From Actinomadura oligospora ATCC 43269 (GTDB lineage: Bacteria; Actinomycetota; Actinomycetes; Streptosporangiales; Streptosporangiaceae): 64,000 nt of DNA. The notes beneath the pieces were generated by a model. That model had not been told where the DNA came from. It made no database searches and worked only from the letters and a program-made list of their open reading frames with translations. Numbering within the stretch: the stretch's first letter is position 1; every line of letters begins with the position of its first letter. A program made the translations under genes and the position numbers. Of this stretch, positions 50,318-58,799 are shown in pieces. Where the stretch lies: NCBI RefSeq assembly GCF_000518265.1, contig NZ_JADG01000022.1:1-64000 (forward strand). Direction: 5' to 3'.

Positions 50318-52042
50318 GTGGAGGTGGTTGGGATCCGATTCTCGCTCTTCTACGAACACCAGCTGCCGCGACCCTGGGACGACGGGCAGGAGCTGCGGCT
50401 CTATCAGGACGCGCTCGAGCAGATCGAGATCGCGGACCGGGTCGGCTTCGACGCGATCTGGGAGGTGGAACACCACTTCCTCGAGGAGTACAGCCACTCG
50501 TCCGCGCCCGAGGTGTTCCTCGCGGCGGCGTCGCAGCGGACGAAGCGGATCCGGCTCGGGCACGGGATCGTCCAGCTGCCGCCCGGCGTCAACCATCCCG
50601 CGCGGATCGCCGAGCGGATCGCCACGCTCGACCTGGTGTCGAACGGACGCGTCGAGTTCGGGACGGGGGAGTCGTCCTCCAGCGCCGAACTGGGCGGATT
50701 CGGAATCCGGCGCGCCGAGAAGCGGGCGCAGTGGCAGGACGCGATCGACGCCGTCACGCGCATGTTCGTGGAGGAGCCGTTCGCGGGCTGGAACTCGCCG
50801 CACCTGCGGATGCCGCCGCGCAACGTGATCCCGAAGCCCGTGCAGAAGCCGCATCCGCCGCTGTGGGTGGCGTGTTCGCGACGCGAGACCATCCAGTTCG
50901 CCGCCCGGAACGGCATCGGCGCGCTCTCGTTCTCGTTCGTCGAGCCGGAGGACGCCGCCAAATGGGTGGACGAGTACTACCGCATCATCGAGTCGGACGA
51001 GTGCGTTCCGGCGGGTTTCGCCGTGAATCCCAACGTGTGCGTCGTCCTGCCCATGATGCTGCACGAGGACGAGGCGACCGCGATCGATCGCGGCATCGAT
51101 GGCGCGCACTTCTTCGGATTCGCCCTGGCGCACTACTACGGGACGACACCGCACGACCCGGGCCGCACCAATGTGTGGGAGGCGTTCGAAGAGCGCCGCG
51201 CCGCGCAAGGGTTCGACCGTGATCAGATCATCGCCAATTCCCAAGCGCTCCGGGTGAACGTCGGATCGTTGCGCGGAGCGATCGGAACACCGGATCAGGT
51301 GGCCGATCTCATCCGTCGCTACGAGAATGTCGGCGTCGACCAGATCGGCTTCGTCCTCCAAGCCGGGACGAACAGACACGAGCACATCTGTGAGGCACTC
51401 GAACTGTTCGGGAAATCCGTTCTCCCGCGCTTTACCGAGGGACGCGAGGAGCGTGAGGCGGAGAAGGCCGCACGATTGGCCCCGGCCGTGGAGCGCGCTC
51501 TGGAACGGCGTGAGCCCGCGCGTTCGCTGCCGGTCGGATACCGGATGGACGAGGACGCCGAGGTGGCCCGTGCGCACCGGGGGCCGCGTCTGCGCCGTCC
51601 GACGCTGGCGGACGTCCGGCACGAGGCCCGGCGACGCGTCCAGAAGGGGCTGTTCCGGATCGTCCACAACGCCTCGGACGAGGCCATCGAGCGTCGCTTC
51701 GGCCCGCGCGCCCAGCGCGCCTTCTTCGGCGGCATGGCCCGCGCGTACGACCCGTCCATGGCGGGCGGCTTCAAGGGTGACATCGACTTCCGCCTGACCA
51801 CCGCCGACGGCTCCGCCACCACCTGGACGATGACGATCACCGGCGAACGCGCGTACGCGGGCCCGGGCCCCTCACGCGCGCCCGCGCTCACCCTCACGGC
51901 GTCCACACCCGACTTTCTGCGCATTCTGGTCGGCGACGCCAACCCCGCCAGCCTCATGATGGACGGCCGCCTCAAAATCCGCGGCGAGTTCGAACTGGCC
52001 CCTCGCCTAAGCGAAATGTTCGGAGGCCCGTCCCCATACTGA
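50318..52042 (+). CDS. Luciferase-like flavin monooxygenase fused to SCP2 sterol-binding domain
   Basis: About 574 residues from GTG 50318; the start is uncertain (50237, 50324 also in frame). The N-terminal 370 residues are an LLM-class oxidoreductase: GIRFSLFYEHQLPRPW, then DAIWEVEHHFLEEYSHSSAP, GHGIVQLPPGVNHPARIAER, and NGRVEFGTGESSSSAELGGF. After a linker of Arg/Glu-rich helices comes an SCP2-like domain (DIDFRLTTADGSATTWTMTI, LTASTPDFLRILVGDANPAS, MMDGRLKIRGEFELAPRLSEMF). A flavin enzyme with a fused lipid carrier suggests a hydrophobic substrate such as a steroid or fatty acyl compound; this is inference. Confidence 0.88.
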   Translation: MEVVGIRFSLFYEHQLPRPWDDGQELRLYQDALEQIEIADRVGFDAIWEVEHHFLEEYSHSSAPEVFLAAASQRTKRIRLGHGIVQLPPGVNHPARIAERIATLDLVSNGRVEFGTGESSSSAELGGFGIRRAEKRAQWQDAIDAVTRMFVEEPFAGWNSPHLRMPPRNVIPKPVQKPHPPLWVACSRRETIQFAARNGIGALSFSFVEPEDAAKWVDEYYRIIESDECVPAGFAVNPNVCVVLPMMLHEDEATAIDRGIDGAHFFGFALAHYYGTTPHDPGRTNVWEAFEERRAAQGFDRDQIIANSQALRVNVGSLRGAIGTPDQVADLIRRYENVGVDQIGFVLQAGTNRHEHICEALELFGKSVLPRFTEGREEREAEKAARLAPAVERALERREPARSLPVGYRMDEDAEVARAHRGPRLRRPTLADVRHEARRRVQKGLFRIVHNASDEAIERRFGPRAQRAFFGGMARAYDPSMAGGFKGDIDFRLTTADGSATTWTMTITGERAYAGPGPSRAPALTLTASTPDFLRILVGDANPASLMMDGRLKIRGEFELAPRLSEMFGGPSPY

Positions 52043-52209
52043 TTCCCTAGGCGACCCAACCTGCCACCCCAAACTAGTCCTCCCCCATAGGGAGGCCGAA
52101 CGTGAATGCCCACCCATCCCCTCCCCAAACGGACAACCAGCCTGATCACTTGAAGCCATAAATCCGCAATGATCCGTGATCAAGCAAGCGTGAACCGTAG
52201 CTTCAAGCC

Positions 52210-52559
52210 ATGGCCACACCAAGACACGAAGCGCTCCATCGGCTGGAGCGAAAGAAACCGAGGCCGTGCTTTGGAGGCAGTTCATGAAGACCTACAACCC
52301 GCGCTACGTGTCCGTCCTCCGCGAGGAGGGCCGCGCAGAGGGGCTCAGCGAGGGCCGTGCGGAAGGGCTCAGCGAGGGCCGGGCCGAAGGGCGGGCGCAG
52401 GGGCAGGGAGAGGCGCTGCTCGTTGTCCTGGAGGGGCGCGGGGTCGCGGTGTCCGACAAGGCCCGGGAGCGGGTTCACGAGTGCGTGGACCCCGACGTTC
52501 TGCGTGGGTGGCTGTTGCGTGCGGTGACGGCCTTGACGGAGGAGGACGTCTTCGGGTGA
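52210..52559 (+). pseudogene. Rpn-like nuclease/transposase family gene, internally deleted
   Basis: ATG 52210 opens MATPRHEALHRLE, the start I recall for a large actinobacterial family of about 280-residue Rpn/PD-(D/E)XK-like proteins. After 25 codons this frame stops. In another frame from about 52262 the C-terminal part continues: VLWRQFMKTYNPRYVSVLRE, GRAEGLSEGRAEGLSEGRAE, then LLVVLEGRGVAVSDKARERV to 52559. The nuclease core (roughly 180 residues) between them is missing and the frame differs, so this is an internal deletion. The family identity rests on memory. Confidence 0.65.
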
Positions 52560-52783
52560 CGGCGAACGTCTTCCGGTACGTGTCCGAGGCGCGTGCCAGG
52601 GGAGTCCGTGACGGCCGTAACGAAGGGCAGGCCGAGGGTGTTCTCCTCGTCCTGCAGGGACGCGGCCTGACGGTGTCGACCGACGTCTGCGAACACATCC
52701 TGGCGTGCACGGATCCGGAGCGGCTCCGGGCCTGGCTCATGCGCGCCGGCACGGTCGGAACGCCGGACGAACTGTTCAAGTGA
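52556..52783 (+). CDS. Second copy of the Rpn-like C-terminal domain
   Basis: 75 residues from GTG 52556, overlapping the stop of the previous fragment (gtga). It is homologous to the C-terminal part of that fragment: VRDGRNEGQAEGVLLVLQGR versus the first copy's GRAQGQGEALLVVLEGR, and CTDPERLRAWLMRAGT versus CVDPDVLRGWLLRAVT. It lacks the nuclease core. It may be a free-standing domain or a remnant of a second paralogue placed in tandem. Confidence 0.6.
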   Translation: MTANVFRYVSEARARGVRDGRNEGQAEGVLLVLQGRGLTVSTDVCEHILACTDPERLRAWLMRAGTVGTPDELFK

Positions 52784-52792
52784 CGGACGCAA

Positions 52793-52821
52793 GGGCGTGC
52801 CGCAGACAATGCGGCACGCCC
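52793..52821 (+). terminator. Terminator after the tandem Rpn-like fragments
   Basis: A perfect 12-bp stem gggcgtgccgca / tgcggcacgccc with loop gacaa. It starts 10 bases after the second fragment's stop. Confidence 0.85.
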
Positions 52822-53057
52822 AACGCCCTTAGAGACGCGGCGTCAGAGCCGCCACGAGTTGCTCATGCAAGCGGCCGTTGGTGAACCGAGCCAGGTCGGC
52901 GAGGCCGAGCGCCACGGCGAGATCGGTCATGCTGGACAACCCTGGCATGGGTGACCACCGGGCGGATCTTGTGCCCGGGGATGTGCAGGTGGTGGGGGCG
53001 GAGTGGTGATCAAGGGTCCGGTTTGTGCCGGTGGGATTCGTGCGTGATCCTGGGGTG
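52822..53057. other. Intergenic region before deoC
   Basis: About 235 bases with no convincing gene. A minus-strand frame reading LADLARFTNGRLHEQLVAAL could be a tiny transposase remnant but is too short to support. It probably holds the deoC promoter. Confidence 0.5.
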
Positions 53058-53987
53058 GTGTCAACGGAGACTATGCCCACCGGGGCCGAGCTGCGGGCGT
53101 TCCTGCACGGACTGCCCGGCGTCGACCAGGTCGGGGCGGACGAGCGGGCCGCGCGCCTCGGCGCGCGGTCGATCAAGACGACGGCCAAGGCCCGGGCGAT
53201 CGACCTGGCGATCTCCATGGTGGACCTGACCACCCTGGAGGGCGCGGACACCGCCGGGAAGGTCCGGGCGCTGTGCGCCAAGGCCGTCCGGCCGGATCCG
53301 GCGCAGCCGGACGCGCCGAAGGTCGGGGCGGTGTGCGTGTACCCGGACCTCGTCGAGGTCGCGGTGGACGCGCTCCAGGGCTCCGGGATCGGGGTCGCCT
53401 CGGTGGCGACGGCGTTCCCGGCCGGACGCGCGCCGCTGGAGGCCAAGCTCGCGGACACGCGGGCGGCCGTCGCGGCCGGGGCGTCCGAGATCGACATGGT
53501 GATCGACCGGGGCGCGTTCCTGGCGGGCGACTACCTGAAGGTCCACGAGGAGATCGTCGAGACCAGGCGGGCGTGCGGCGACGCGCACCTGAAGGTGATC
53601 CTCGAGACCGGTGAGCTGCGCACCTACGACAACGTGCGGCGCGCGTCCTGGCTGGCGATGCGGGCCGGGGCCGACTTCATCAAGACCTCCACGGGCAAGA
53701 TCTCGCCGGCCGCGACCCTGCCGGTCACGATGATCATGCTGGAGGCCGTGCGGGACTTCCGCGACGCCACCGGGCGGACGGTCGGGGTGAAGCCCGCGGG
53801 CGGCATCCGCACCACCAAGGACGCGATCAAGTACCTGGTCATGGTCAACGAGGTCGCCGGGCCCGACTGGCTGACCCCGGACCTGTTCCGGCTCGGCGCG
53901 TCCAGCCTGCTCAACGACCTGCTGATGCAGCGCCGCAAGCTCGCCACCGGGGTCTACTCCGGTCCCGACCACTTCACCCTGGACTGA
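53058..53987 (+). CDS. deoC: Deoxyribose-phosphate aldolase
   Basis: 309 residues from GTG 53058; an ATG at 53073 with cggag before it is also possible. Class I aldolase splitting 2-deoxyribose-5-phosphate into glyceraldehyde-3-phosphate and acetaldehyde. VGAVCVYPDLVEVAVDAL and EIDMVIDRGAFLAGDY are family motifs. The Schiff-base Lys is in ADFIKTSTGK and the second conserved Lys is in VGVKPAGGIRT. It is the first gene of a deoC-aldehyde dehydrogenase-dehydrogenase-like operon (4-base gap, then 8-base overlap). Confidence 0.95.
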   Translation: MSTETMPTGAELRAFLHGLPGVDQVGADERAARLGARSIKTTAKARAIDLAISMVDLTTLEGADTAGKVRALCAKAVRPDPAQPDAPKVGAVCVYPDLVEVAVDALQGSGIGVASVATAFPAGRAPLEAKLADTRAAVAAGASEIDMVIDRGAFLAGDYLKVHEEIVETRRACGDAHLKVILETGELRTYDNVRRASWLAMRAGADFIKTSTGKISPAATLPVTMIMLEAVRDFRDATGRTVGVKPAGGIRTTKDAIKYLVMVNEVAGPDWLTPDLFRLGASSLLNDLLMQRRKLATGVYSGPDHFTLD

Positions 53988-53991
53988 CCCG

Positions 53992-55434
53992 ATGGATGAG
54001 AAACTGTTCGAGTACGCACCGGCGCCCGAGTCGCGAAGCGTCGTCGACATCAAGCCTGCGTACGGGCTCTTCATCGACGGAGAGTGGGTCGACGGTTCGG
54101 GCGAGGATCGCAACAAGACGATCGATCCGTCGAACGAGGAACCGCTCGCGGAGATCGCGGTGGCCACGGCTGAGGACGTCGACCGGGCCGTGGCCGCCGC
54201 GCGGCGCGCCCACGAGAAGGTCTGGGGCCCGATGCCGGGCCGCGAGCGCGCCAAGTACCTGTACCGGATCGCCCGGATCATCCAGGAGCGGTCGCGGGAG
54301 CTGGCCGTCCTGGAGTCGATCGACAACGGCAAGCCGATCCGCGAGTCGCGCGACGTGGACGTCCCGCTGGTCGCCGCCCACTTCTTCTACTACGCGGGCT
54401 GGGCCGACAAGCTCGGCCACGCGGGGTTCGGCGCGAACCCGCGGTCCCTCGGCGTCGCGGGCCAGGTCATCCCGTGGAACTTCCCGCTGATGATGCTGGC
54501 CTGGAAGATCGCCCCGGCGCTCGCGACGGGCAACACGGTCGTCCTGAAGCCCGCCGAGACGACGCCGCTGACGGCGCTGCTGTTCGCCGAGATCTGCCAG
54601 CAGGCCGAGCTGCCGAACGGCGTGGTCAACATCGTCACCGGCGCGGGCGGGACGGGCCGCCTGCTCGTCGGGCACGACGGGATCGACAAGGTCGCGTTCA
54701 CCGGGTCCACCGAGGTGGGCAAGGAGATCGCGCGGGCCGTCGCGGGCACCCGCAAGCGGCTGACGCTGGAGCTCGGCGGCAAGGCGGCGAACATCGTGTT
54801 CGACGACGCGCCGCTCGACCAGGCCGTCGAGGGCATCGTCAACGCGATCTTCTTCAACCAGGGCCACGTGTGCTGCGCCGGGTCGCGGCTGCTCGTCCAG
54901 GAGTCGGTCGCCGGCGAGCTGCTCGACCGGCTGAAGCGGCGGATGGCCACCCTGCGCGTGGGCGACCCGCTGGACAAGAACACCGACATCGGCGCGATCA
55001 ACAGCGGCGAGCAGCTCGCGAAGATCCGCGAGCTGGCCGACAGCGGCGAGGACGAGGGCGCCGAGCGCTGGTCGCCGCCGTGCGAGCTGCCGCAGCGCGG
55101 GTTCTGGTTCGCGCCGACGGTGTTCACCGGCGTCGCGCAGTCGCACCGCATCGCGCGCGAGGAGATCTTCGGCCCGGTGCTGTCCGTGCTGACCTTCCGC
55201 ACGCCGGACGAGGCCATCGAGAAGGCCAACAACACCCCGTACGGCCTGTCCGCGGGTGTCTGGACGGAGAAGGGCTCGCGCATCCTGTGGGCGGCCGAGC
55301 GGCTCCGCGCGGGCGTCGTGTGGGCCAACACCTTCAACAAGTTCGACCCGGCGTCGCCGTTCGGCGGCTACAAGGAGTCCGGTTTCGGCCGCGAGGGCGG
55401 ACGGCACGGCCTGGAGGCGTACCTCGATGTCTGA
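53992..55434 (+). CDS. Aldehyde dehydrogenase
   Basis: 480 residues, full length. IPWNFP (160-165), FTGSTEVGKEIA (NAD binding), ELGGK with general base E260, and the nucleophile C294 in NQGHVCCAGSR are all intact. EEIFGPVLSV and the C-terminal GGYKESGFGREGG are present. It starts 4 bases after deoC, so it likely oxidises the acetaldehyde or another product of that pathway. Its last 8 bases overlap the next gene. Confidence 0.96.
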   Translation: MDEKLFEYAPAPESRSVVDIKPAYGLFIDGEWVDGSGEDRNKTIDPSNEEPLAEIAVATAEDVDRAVAAARRAHEKVWGPMPGRERAKYLYRIARIIQERSRELAVLESIDNGKPIRESRDVDVPLVAAHFFYYAGWADKLGHAGFGANPRSLGVAGQVIPWNFPLMMLAWKIAPALATGNTVVLKPAETTPLTALLFAEICQQAELPNGVVNIVTGAGGTGRLLVGHDGIDKVAFTGSTEVGKEIARAVAGTRKRLTLELGGKAANIVFDDAPLDQAVEGIVNAIFFNQGHVCCAGSRLLVQESVAGELLDRLKRRMATLRVGDPLDKNTDIGAINSGEQLAKIRELADSGEDEGAERWSPPCELPQRGFWFAPTVFTGVAQSHRIAREEIFGPVLSVLTFRTPDEAIEKANNTPYGLSAGVWTEKGSRILWAAERLRAGVVWANTFNKFDPASPFGGYKESGFGREGGRHGLEAYLDV

Positions 55435-56281
55435 GCGGCTGAGTGTTCGCAAGACCTACAAGCTGTACATCGGGGGCGCGTTCCCCCGCTCGGAGTCCGG
55501 ACGGTCGTACGTGGTGAACGACGCCAAGGGGCGGTTCCTCGCCAACGCGTCGCAGGCGTCCCGCAAGGACGTCCGGGACGCGGTCGTCGCGGCGCGCAAG
55601 GCGTTCGGCGGCTGGTCGTCCAGGACGCCCTACAACCGCGGCCAGATCCTCTACCGGGTCGCGGAGATGCTGGAGGGCCGCCGGACGCAGTTCGTGGACG
55701 AGCTGCGCGCCGGAGGGGCCGCCAAGACCGCCGCCTCGGCCGAGGTGGACGCGGCGATCGACCGCTGGGTCTGGTACGCGGGCTGGGCGGACAAGATCGG
55801 CGCGGTCGCCGGGAACGCGAACCCGGTCGCCGGGCCGTTCTTCAACCTGTCCACGCCCGAGCCGTCCGGCGTCGTCGGGATCGTCGCGCCCGACAGCGCG
55901 CTGCTCGGCCTGGTCTCGGTGGTCGCGCCCGCGATCGTCACGGGCAACACGGCGGTCGTCGTCGCGTCCGAGCCCGCGCCGCTGCCCGCGATCACGCTCG
56001 CGGAGGTGCTCGCCACGTCCGACCTGCCGGGCGGCGTGGTCAACCTGCTGACCGGACGGCGGGCCGAGCTCGCGCCGTGGCTGGCGTCCCACATGGACGT
56101 GAACGCGATCGACCTCGCGGGCGTGTCCGAGGAGGCCGTCACCGACCTGGAGAAGGCCGCCGCCGACAACCTCAAACGCGTGCTGCGTCCGGGCATCGGC
56201 GACTGGTCCGCGGAGCCCGGCACGGACCGGATGACGGCGTTCCTGGAGACCAAGACGGTGTGGCATCCGGTGGGTGTGTAA
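55427..56281 (+). CDS. Truncated aldehyde dehydrogenase-like protein without catalytic Cys
   Basis: 284 residues from ATG 55427, overlapping the upstream gene. It is homologous to the N-terminal NAD-binding half of aldehyde dehydrogenases: YKLYIGGAFPRSESGRSYVV, RDAVVAARKAFGGWSSRTPY, WYAGWADKIGAVAGNANPVAG. The region equivalent to IPWNFP is changed to GIVAPDSAL. The protein ends in ETKTVWHPVGV before any ELGGK or catalytic Cys. It is therefore a non-catalytic partner or subunit, not a simple broken copy: coupling and clean codon use argue that it is functional. Confidence 0.88.
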   Translation: MSERLSVRKTYKLYIGGAFPRSESGRSYVVNDAKGRFLANASQASRKDVRDAVVAARKAFGGWSSRTPYNRGQILYRVAEMLEGRRTQFVDELRAGGAAKTAASAEVDAAIDRWVWYAGWADKIGAVAGNANPVAGPFFNLSTPEPSGVVGIVAPDSALLGLVSVVAPAIVTGNTAVVVASEPAPLPAITLAEVLATSDLPGGVVNLLTGRRAELAPWLASHMDVNAIDLAGVSEEAVTDLEKAAADNLKRVLRPGIGDWSAEPGTDRMTAFLETKTVWHPVGV

Positions 56282-56368
56282 CGTCCGTTTCGCGCGTCCG
56301 GTGTGTAGATCGTCGCGAAGTGTGGAATAGATCTCTCCGTAGCTGATCATGCACGGGGGGTAGATCAG

Positions 56369-57565
56369 GTGCCTACCAGGACCACATCGCGCACGACGAG
56401 CCGAAGCACGGCCGGGCGCGCGAGGAAAACGACAGGGAAGGCCACGACCGCCGGCAGGGCGGCGTCCAAGCGGACCAGCGCCGCCGTGAGGTCGACGGCG
56501 TCCAGGTCCACGGTCTCGGCACGCGCCGGGACGGCCAGGAAATCTACGGCGAAGCGGGCGACCGCGTCGCGGGGCACGGCCGCCAAGAAGGCGACCGGAA
56601 CCCGGCGCGCGTCGGCCACCAAGCGGACGACGGCGAAGAGGACGACCGCGAAGCGGGCGACCACGGCGCGGACGACCGCTGCCCGGAAGACGACGGCGAA
56701 ACGCGCGTCGACGGCCGCCAAGCGGACGACCGCGGCGCGCCGCACCGTCGCCGCGGCGTCGTCCCGCGGGTCGGCCGCCGCCGCCAAGAAGGCGACGACC
56801 GCGGCGACGCAGGCCAAGTCCGCCGCCACCAAGATGAAGTCGGTGGCGACCAAGGCGAACGCCTCGGTGCGGGCCATGACGGCGATGACCAAGGCGATGA
56901 CCACCGCGACCAAGGCGATGGCGGACGCCGCCAAGGCGATGAACGCCGCCGCCAAGGCCGTCGGCAGCGCCCGCGCCACCGCCGGGACCACCGCGCGCAA
57001 GGCGTCGGCGACCAGGAAGAAGGCCGCGGCACGCAAGACGACGGCGAAGAAGGCCACCACGCGCAAGACGGCGGCCCGCAAGACCACCGCGAGGAAGGCG
57101 GCCGCCAAGAAGGCGACCACGGCCCGCAAGACCACCGCCAAGAAGGCGACCGCGCGCAAGGCCACCGCCAAGAAGGCGACGGCCAAGCGGGCGACCGCCG
57201 CGTCCGGCAGGACGAAGACGGCGGCGACGGCGAAGCGGGCCACCGCCAAACGGACGACGGCCAAGCGGACGGCGGCGAAACGCGCCCCGGCCAAACGCGC
57301 CACGGCGAAGAAGACCGCCACCCGCAAGACGGCGGCCAGGTCGAAGACCGCGTCGACGCGTCCACGCACGACCAGGACGACGACCGCCCGGCGCACCGCC
57401 ACGCGCCGTGCGGCCACACCGGCCAAGGCCGCGTCGAACGGCGCGGTGTCGGCGGCCTCGTCCTCCACGCTGGTCGACCCGAAGACCCATGCGATGGCCT
57501 CGGGTGCCTCGTCGCCGAACGGCGGCGTCCTGTCCGGGATGACCCGGACGTCCCACGGCGGTTGA
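56369..57565 (+). CDS. Histone H1-like Lys/Ala/Thr-rich protein
   Basis: 398 residues, GTG start. Composition is almost only Ala, Lys, Arg, Thr and Ser. Two basic arms (about 1-130 and 210-370) carry repeats of KRTTAKRTTAKR, KKATARKATAKK and AKRAPAKR. They are separated by a less charged helical centre (about 145-200) with Met/Ala repeats: AMTAMTKAMTTATKAMADAA. The last 40 residues are Ser/Gly-rich. It resembles actinobacterial nucleoid-associated histone-like proteins, but it lacks the HU domain of HupB. DNA binding by the arms is likely; the middle may oligomerise. Confidence 0.82.
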   Translation: MPTRTTSRTTSRSTAGRARKTTGKATTAGRAASKRTSAAVRSTASRSTVSARAGTARKSTAKRATASRGTAAKKATGTRRASATKRTTAKRTTAKRATTARTTAARKTTAKRASTAAKRTTAARRTVAAASSRGSAAAAKKATTAATQAKSAATKMKSVATKANASVRAMTAMTKAMTTATKAMADAAKAMNAAAKAVGSARATAGTTARKASATRKKAAARKTTAKKATTRKTAARKTTARKAAAKKATTARKTTAKKATARKATAKKATAKRATAASGRTKTAATAKRATAKRTTAKRTAAKRAPAKRATAKKTATRKTAARSKTASTRPRTTRTTTARRTATRRAATPAKAASNGAVSAASSSTLVDPKTHAMASGASSPNGGVLSGMTRTSHGG

Positions 57566-57590
57566 CGGAGGTGGGATCCTCGACGGTGCA

Positions 57591-57627
57591 GAGCCCTGCC
57601 CCGCGTCCGAAACGCGGGTCGGGGCTC
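57591..57627 (+). terminator. Terminator after the histone-like gene
   Basis: Stem gagccc … ccgcgt / acgcgg … gggctc with a tg/tc mismatch in the middle. It lies 25 bases after the stop codon. Confidence 0.65.
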
Positions 57628-57659
57628 GGCCGGTGAGTGGACGAGCCTACGGAGGACAC

Positions 57660-57905
57660 ATGGACGACAAGCAGATCCTGTCGCGCATCGACGCGTTCGT
57701 GGCCGAGGAGGCCGAGCTGCGCGACAAGCTCCAGAAGGGGGAGCTCTCGCAGGCGCAGGAGCAGCAGCGCCTGCGCGCCCTCGAGGTCGAACTCGACCAG
57801 TGCTGGGACCTTCTCCGCCAGCGCCGCGCCCGCCGCGACGCCGGTGAGAACCCGGACCAGGCCGCGGCCCGCCCCGCCAGCGAGGTGGAGGGCTACCTCC
57901 AGTAA
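57660..57905 (+). CDS. DUF2630 family protein
   Basis: 81 residues from ATG 57660, with ggagg 4 bases upstream. Short charged helical protein: ILSRIDAFVAEEAELRDKLQ then QAQEQQRLRALEVELDQCWDLLRQRRARRDAG. This is the whole DUF2630 fold, a probable antiparallel coiled coil. The C-terminus carries the family's PASEVEGYLQ ending. Function unknown; it often accompanies stress genes. Confidence 0.92.
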   Translation: MDDKQILSRIDAFVAEEAELRDKLQKGELSQAQEQQRLRALEVELDQCWDLLRQRRARRDAGENPDQAAARPASEVEGYLQ

Positions 57906-58343
57906 CCCCGCCCCGCTCCCCACCCCGACTCGACCAAGGCGCACCACGGCCGGCAAGGGCCCGCCCCGGGTGACGCCTCTCAACCCCCCAACGGGCCCAC
58001 GTCCTTTCTGGGACGCCTGTGGTCATCCGGTGACAAACCAGGACGCCGCAGGCGTCCTTTCGTCTCTGCGGGACGCACAGGGCTCCGGGGAGGTATCGGC
58101 TTGACCGGTGCGCGGTTCGGCGCGTCCAGGACGCGTCAGGGCCTTCGTGTGGGCTGCACCGGCCCGAGTCGTGCTTCTTCTGAACCGTTTCGCAGGCCCG
58201 TTGGGGGTTCTGGTCGTGTGGGTTTGGCCGGATTCGGCCGGGGGATAGCGGTCGGACGCCAACCTGAGCCCGCCGTGGTGTCATCTCATGTGCCAAGGAC
58301 GGCACCGGACGGGACGCCGTCGCCAGGGGAAGAGGGCTTCACC
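57906..58343. other. Gene-free stretch before the SH3-like gene
   Basis: About 440 bases. It holds a hairpin at 58040-58058 and presumably the promoter for the secreted protein at 58344. Open frames here are not convincing. Confidence 0.6.
58040..58058. terminator. Short hairpin, aggacgcc / ggcgtcct
   Basis: A perfect 8-bp stem with a 3-base loop, followed by ttcgtct. It lies 135 bases after the DUF2630 stop. It could end that transcript. Confidence 0.55.
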
Positions 58344-58706
58344 GTGAAGGGCCTGCTGCAAGCCGCGACCGCCGGGACCGCTCTGGCCGTGGCCGTACCG
58401 TTCTTGGCGCTGACGGAGTCGTCGGCGTCCGCGTCCGCGCAGGCCGATCTGGCCTCAGCGCCGGGTCAGGCCACCGCGCAGGGACGCGTCCACGCGCCGA
58501 TCCCCCTGCGCGTGCGCGGTAAGGCGAACCGCTTCGGCCAGACCCACCGGCGCCTGCCGAACGGCACGTCCGTCCCGCTCCGCTGCTCGGTCACCGGCCA
58601 GCGCATCTACGGCGACCGCACCTGGTACCGCCTTGCGACCTCCCAGCGCGAATACGTCGCCGCCCACTACGTGGACATCGTCTCCGGCAGCGTCCCCCGC
58701 TGCTGA
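58344..58706 (+). CDS. Small secreted SH3-like protein
   Basis: 120 residues from GTG 58344 (gaagaggg upstream). The signal peptide is VKGLLQAATAGTALAVAVPF to about residue 30 (ASASA). The mature part is PIPLRVRGKANRFGQTHRRL then VPLRCSVTGQRIYGDRTWYR and EYVAAHYVDIVSG, the bacterial SH3 pattern with its W-Y and A-x-Y-V-D ends. Two Cys (LRC and the final C) could form a disulfide. Probably cell-wall associated. Confidence 0.78.
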   Translation: MKGLLQAATAGTALAVAVPFLALTESSASASAQADLASAPGQATAQGRVHAPIPLRVRGKANRFGQTHRRLPNGTSVPLRCSVTGQRIYGDRTWYRLATSQREYVAAHYVDIVSGSVPRC

Positions 58707-58754
58707 CCGGGGCGGATGGCGCCTGAGCAGGGACGGCGCGGGCGTGGGAACGAA

Positions 58755-58784
58755 AGAGCCGTCCACCTCGAGGCGGACGGCTCT
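58755..58784. terminator. Bidirectional terminator between the SH3-like gene and argS
   Basis: A 10-bp stem agagccgtcc / ggacggctct, with an inner cctc/gagg pairing in the loop, flanked by gaa and tt. It lies between two convergent genes. Confidence 0.88.
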
Positions 58785-58799
58785 TCGCGTGCGCTCGCC

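Noticed and set aside
52829..52930. Possible transposase remnant on the minus strand (LADLARFTNGRLHEQLVAAL)
   Set aside because: It is only about 30 residues, with no inverted repeats and no further transposase motif.
56365..58305. Minus-strand frame rich in Val/Ala/Arg opposite the histone-like gene
   Set aside because: It mirrors the repetitive lysine codons on the other strand (ttc, cgc, ggc). It has no start signal and covers the DUF2630 gene, which is certain.
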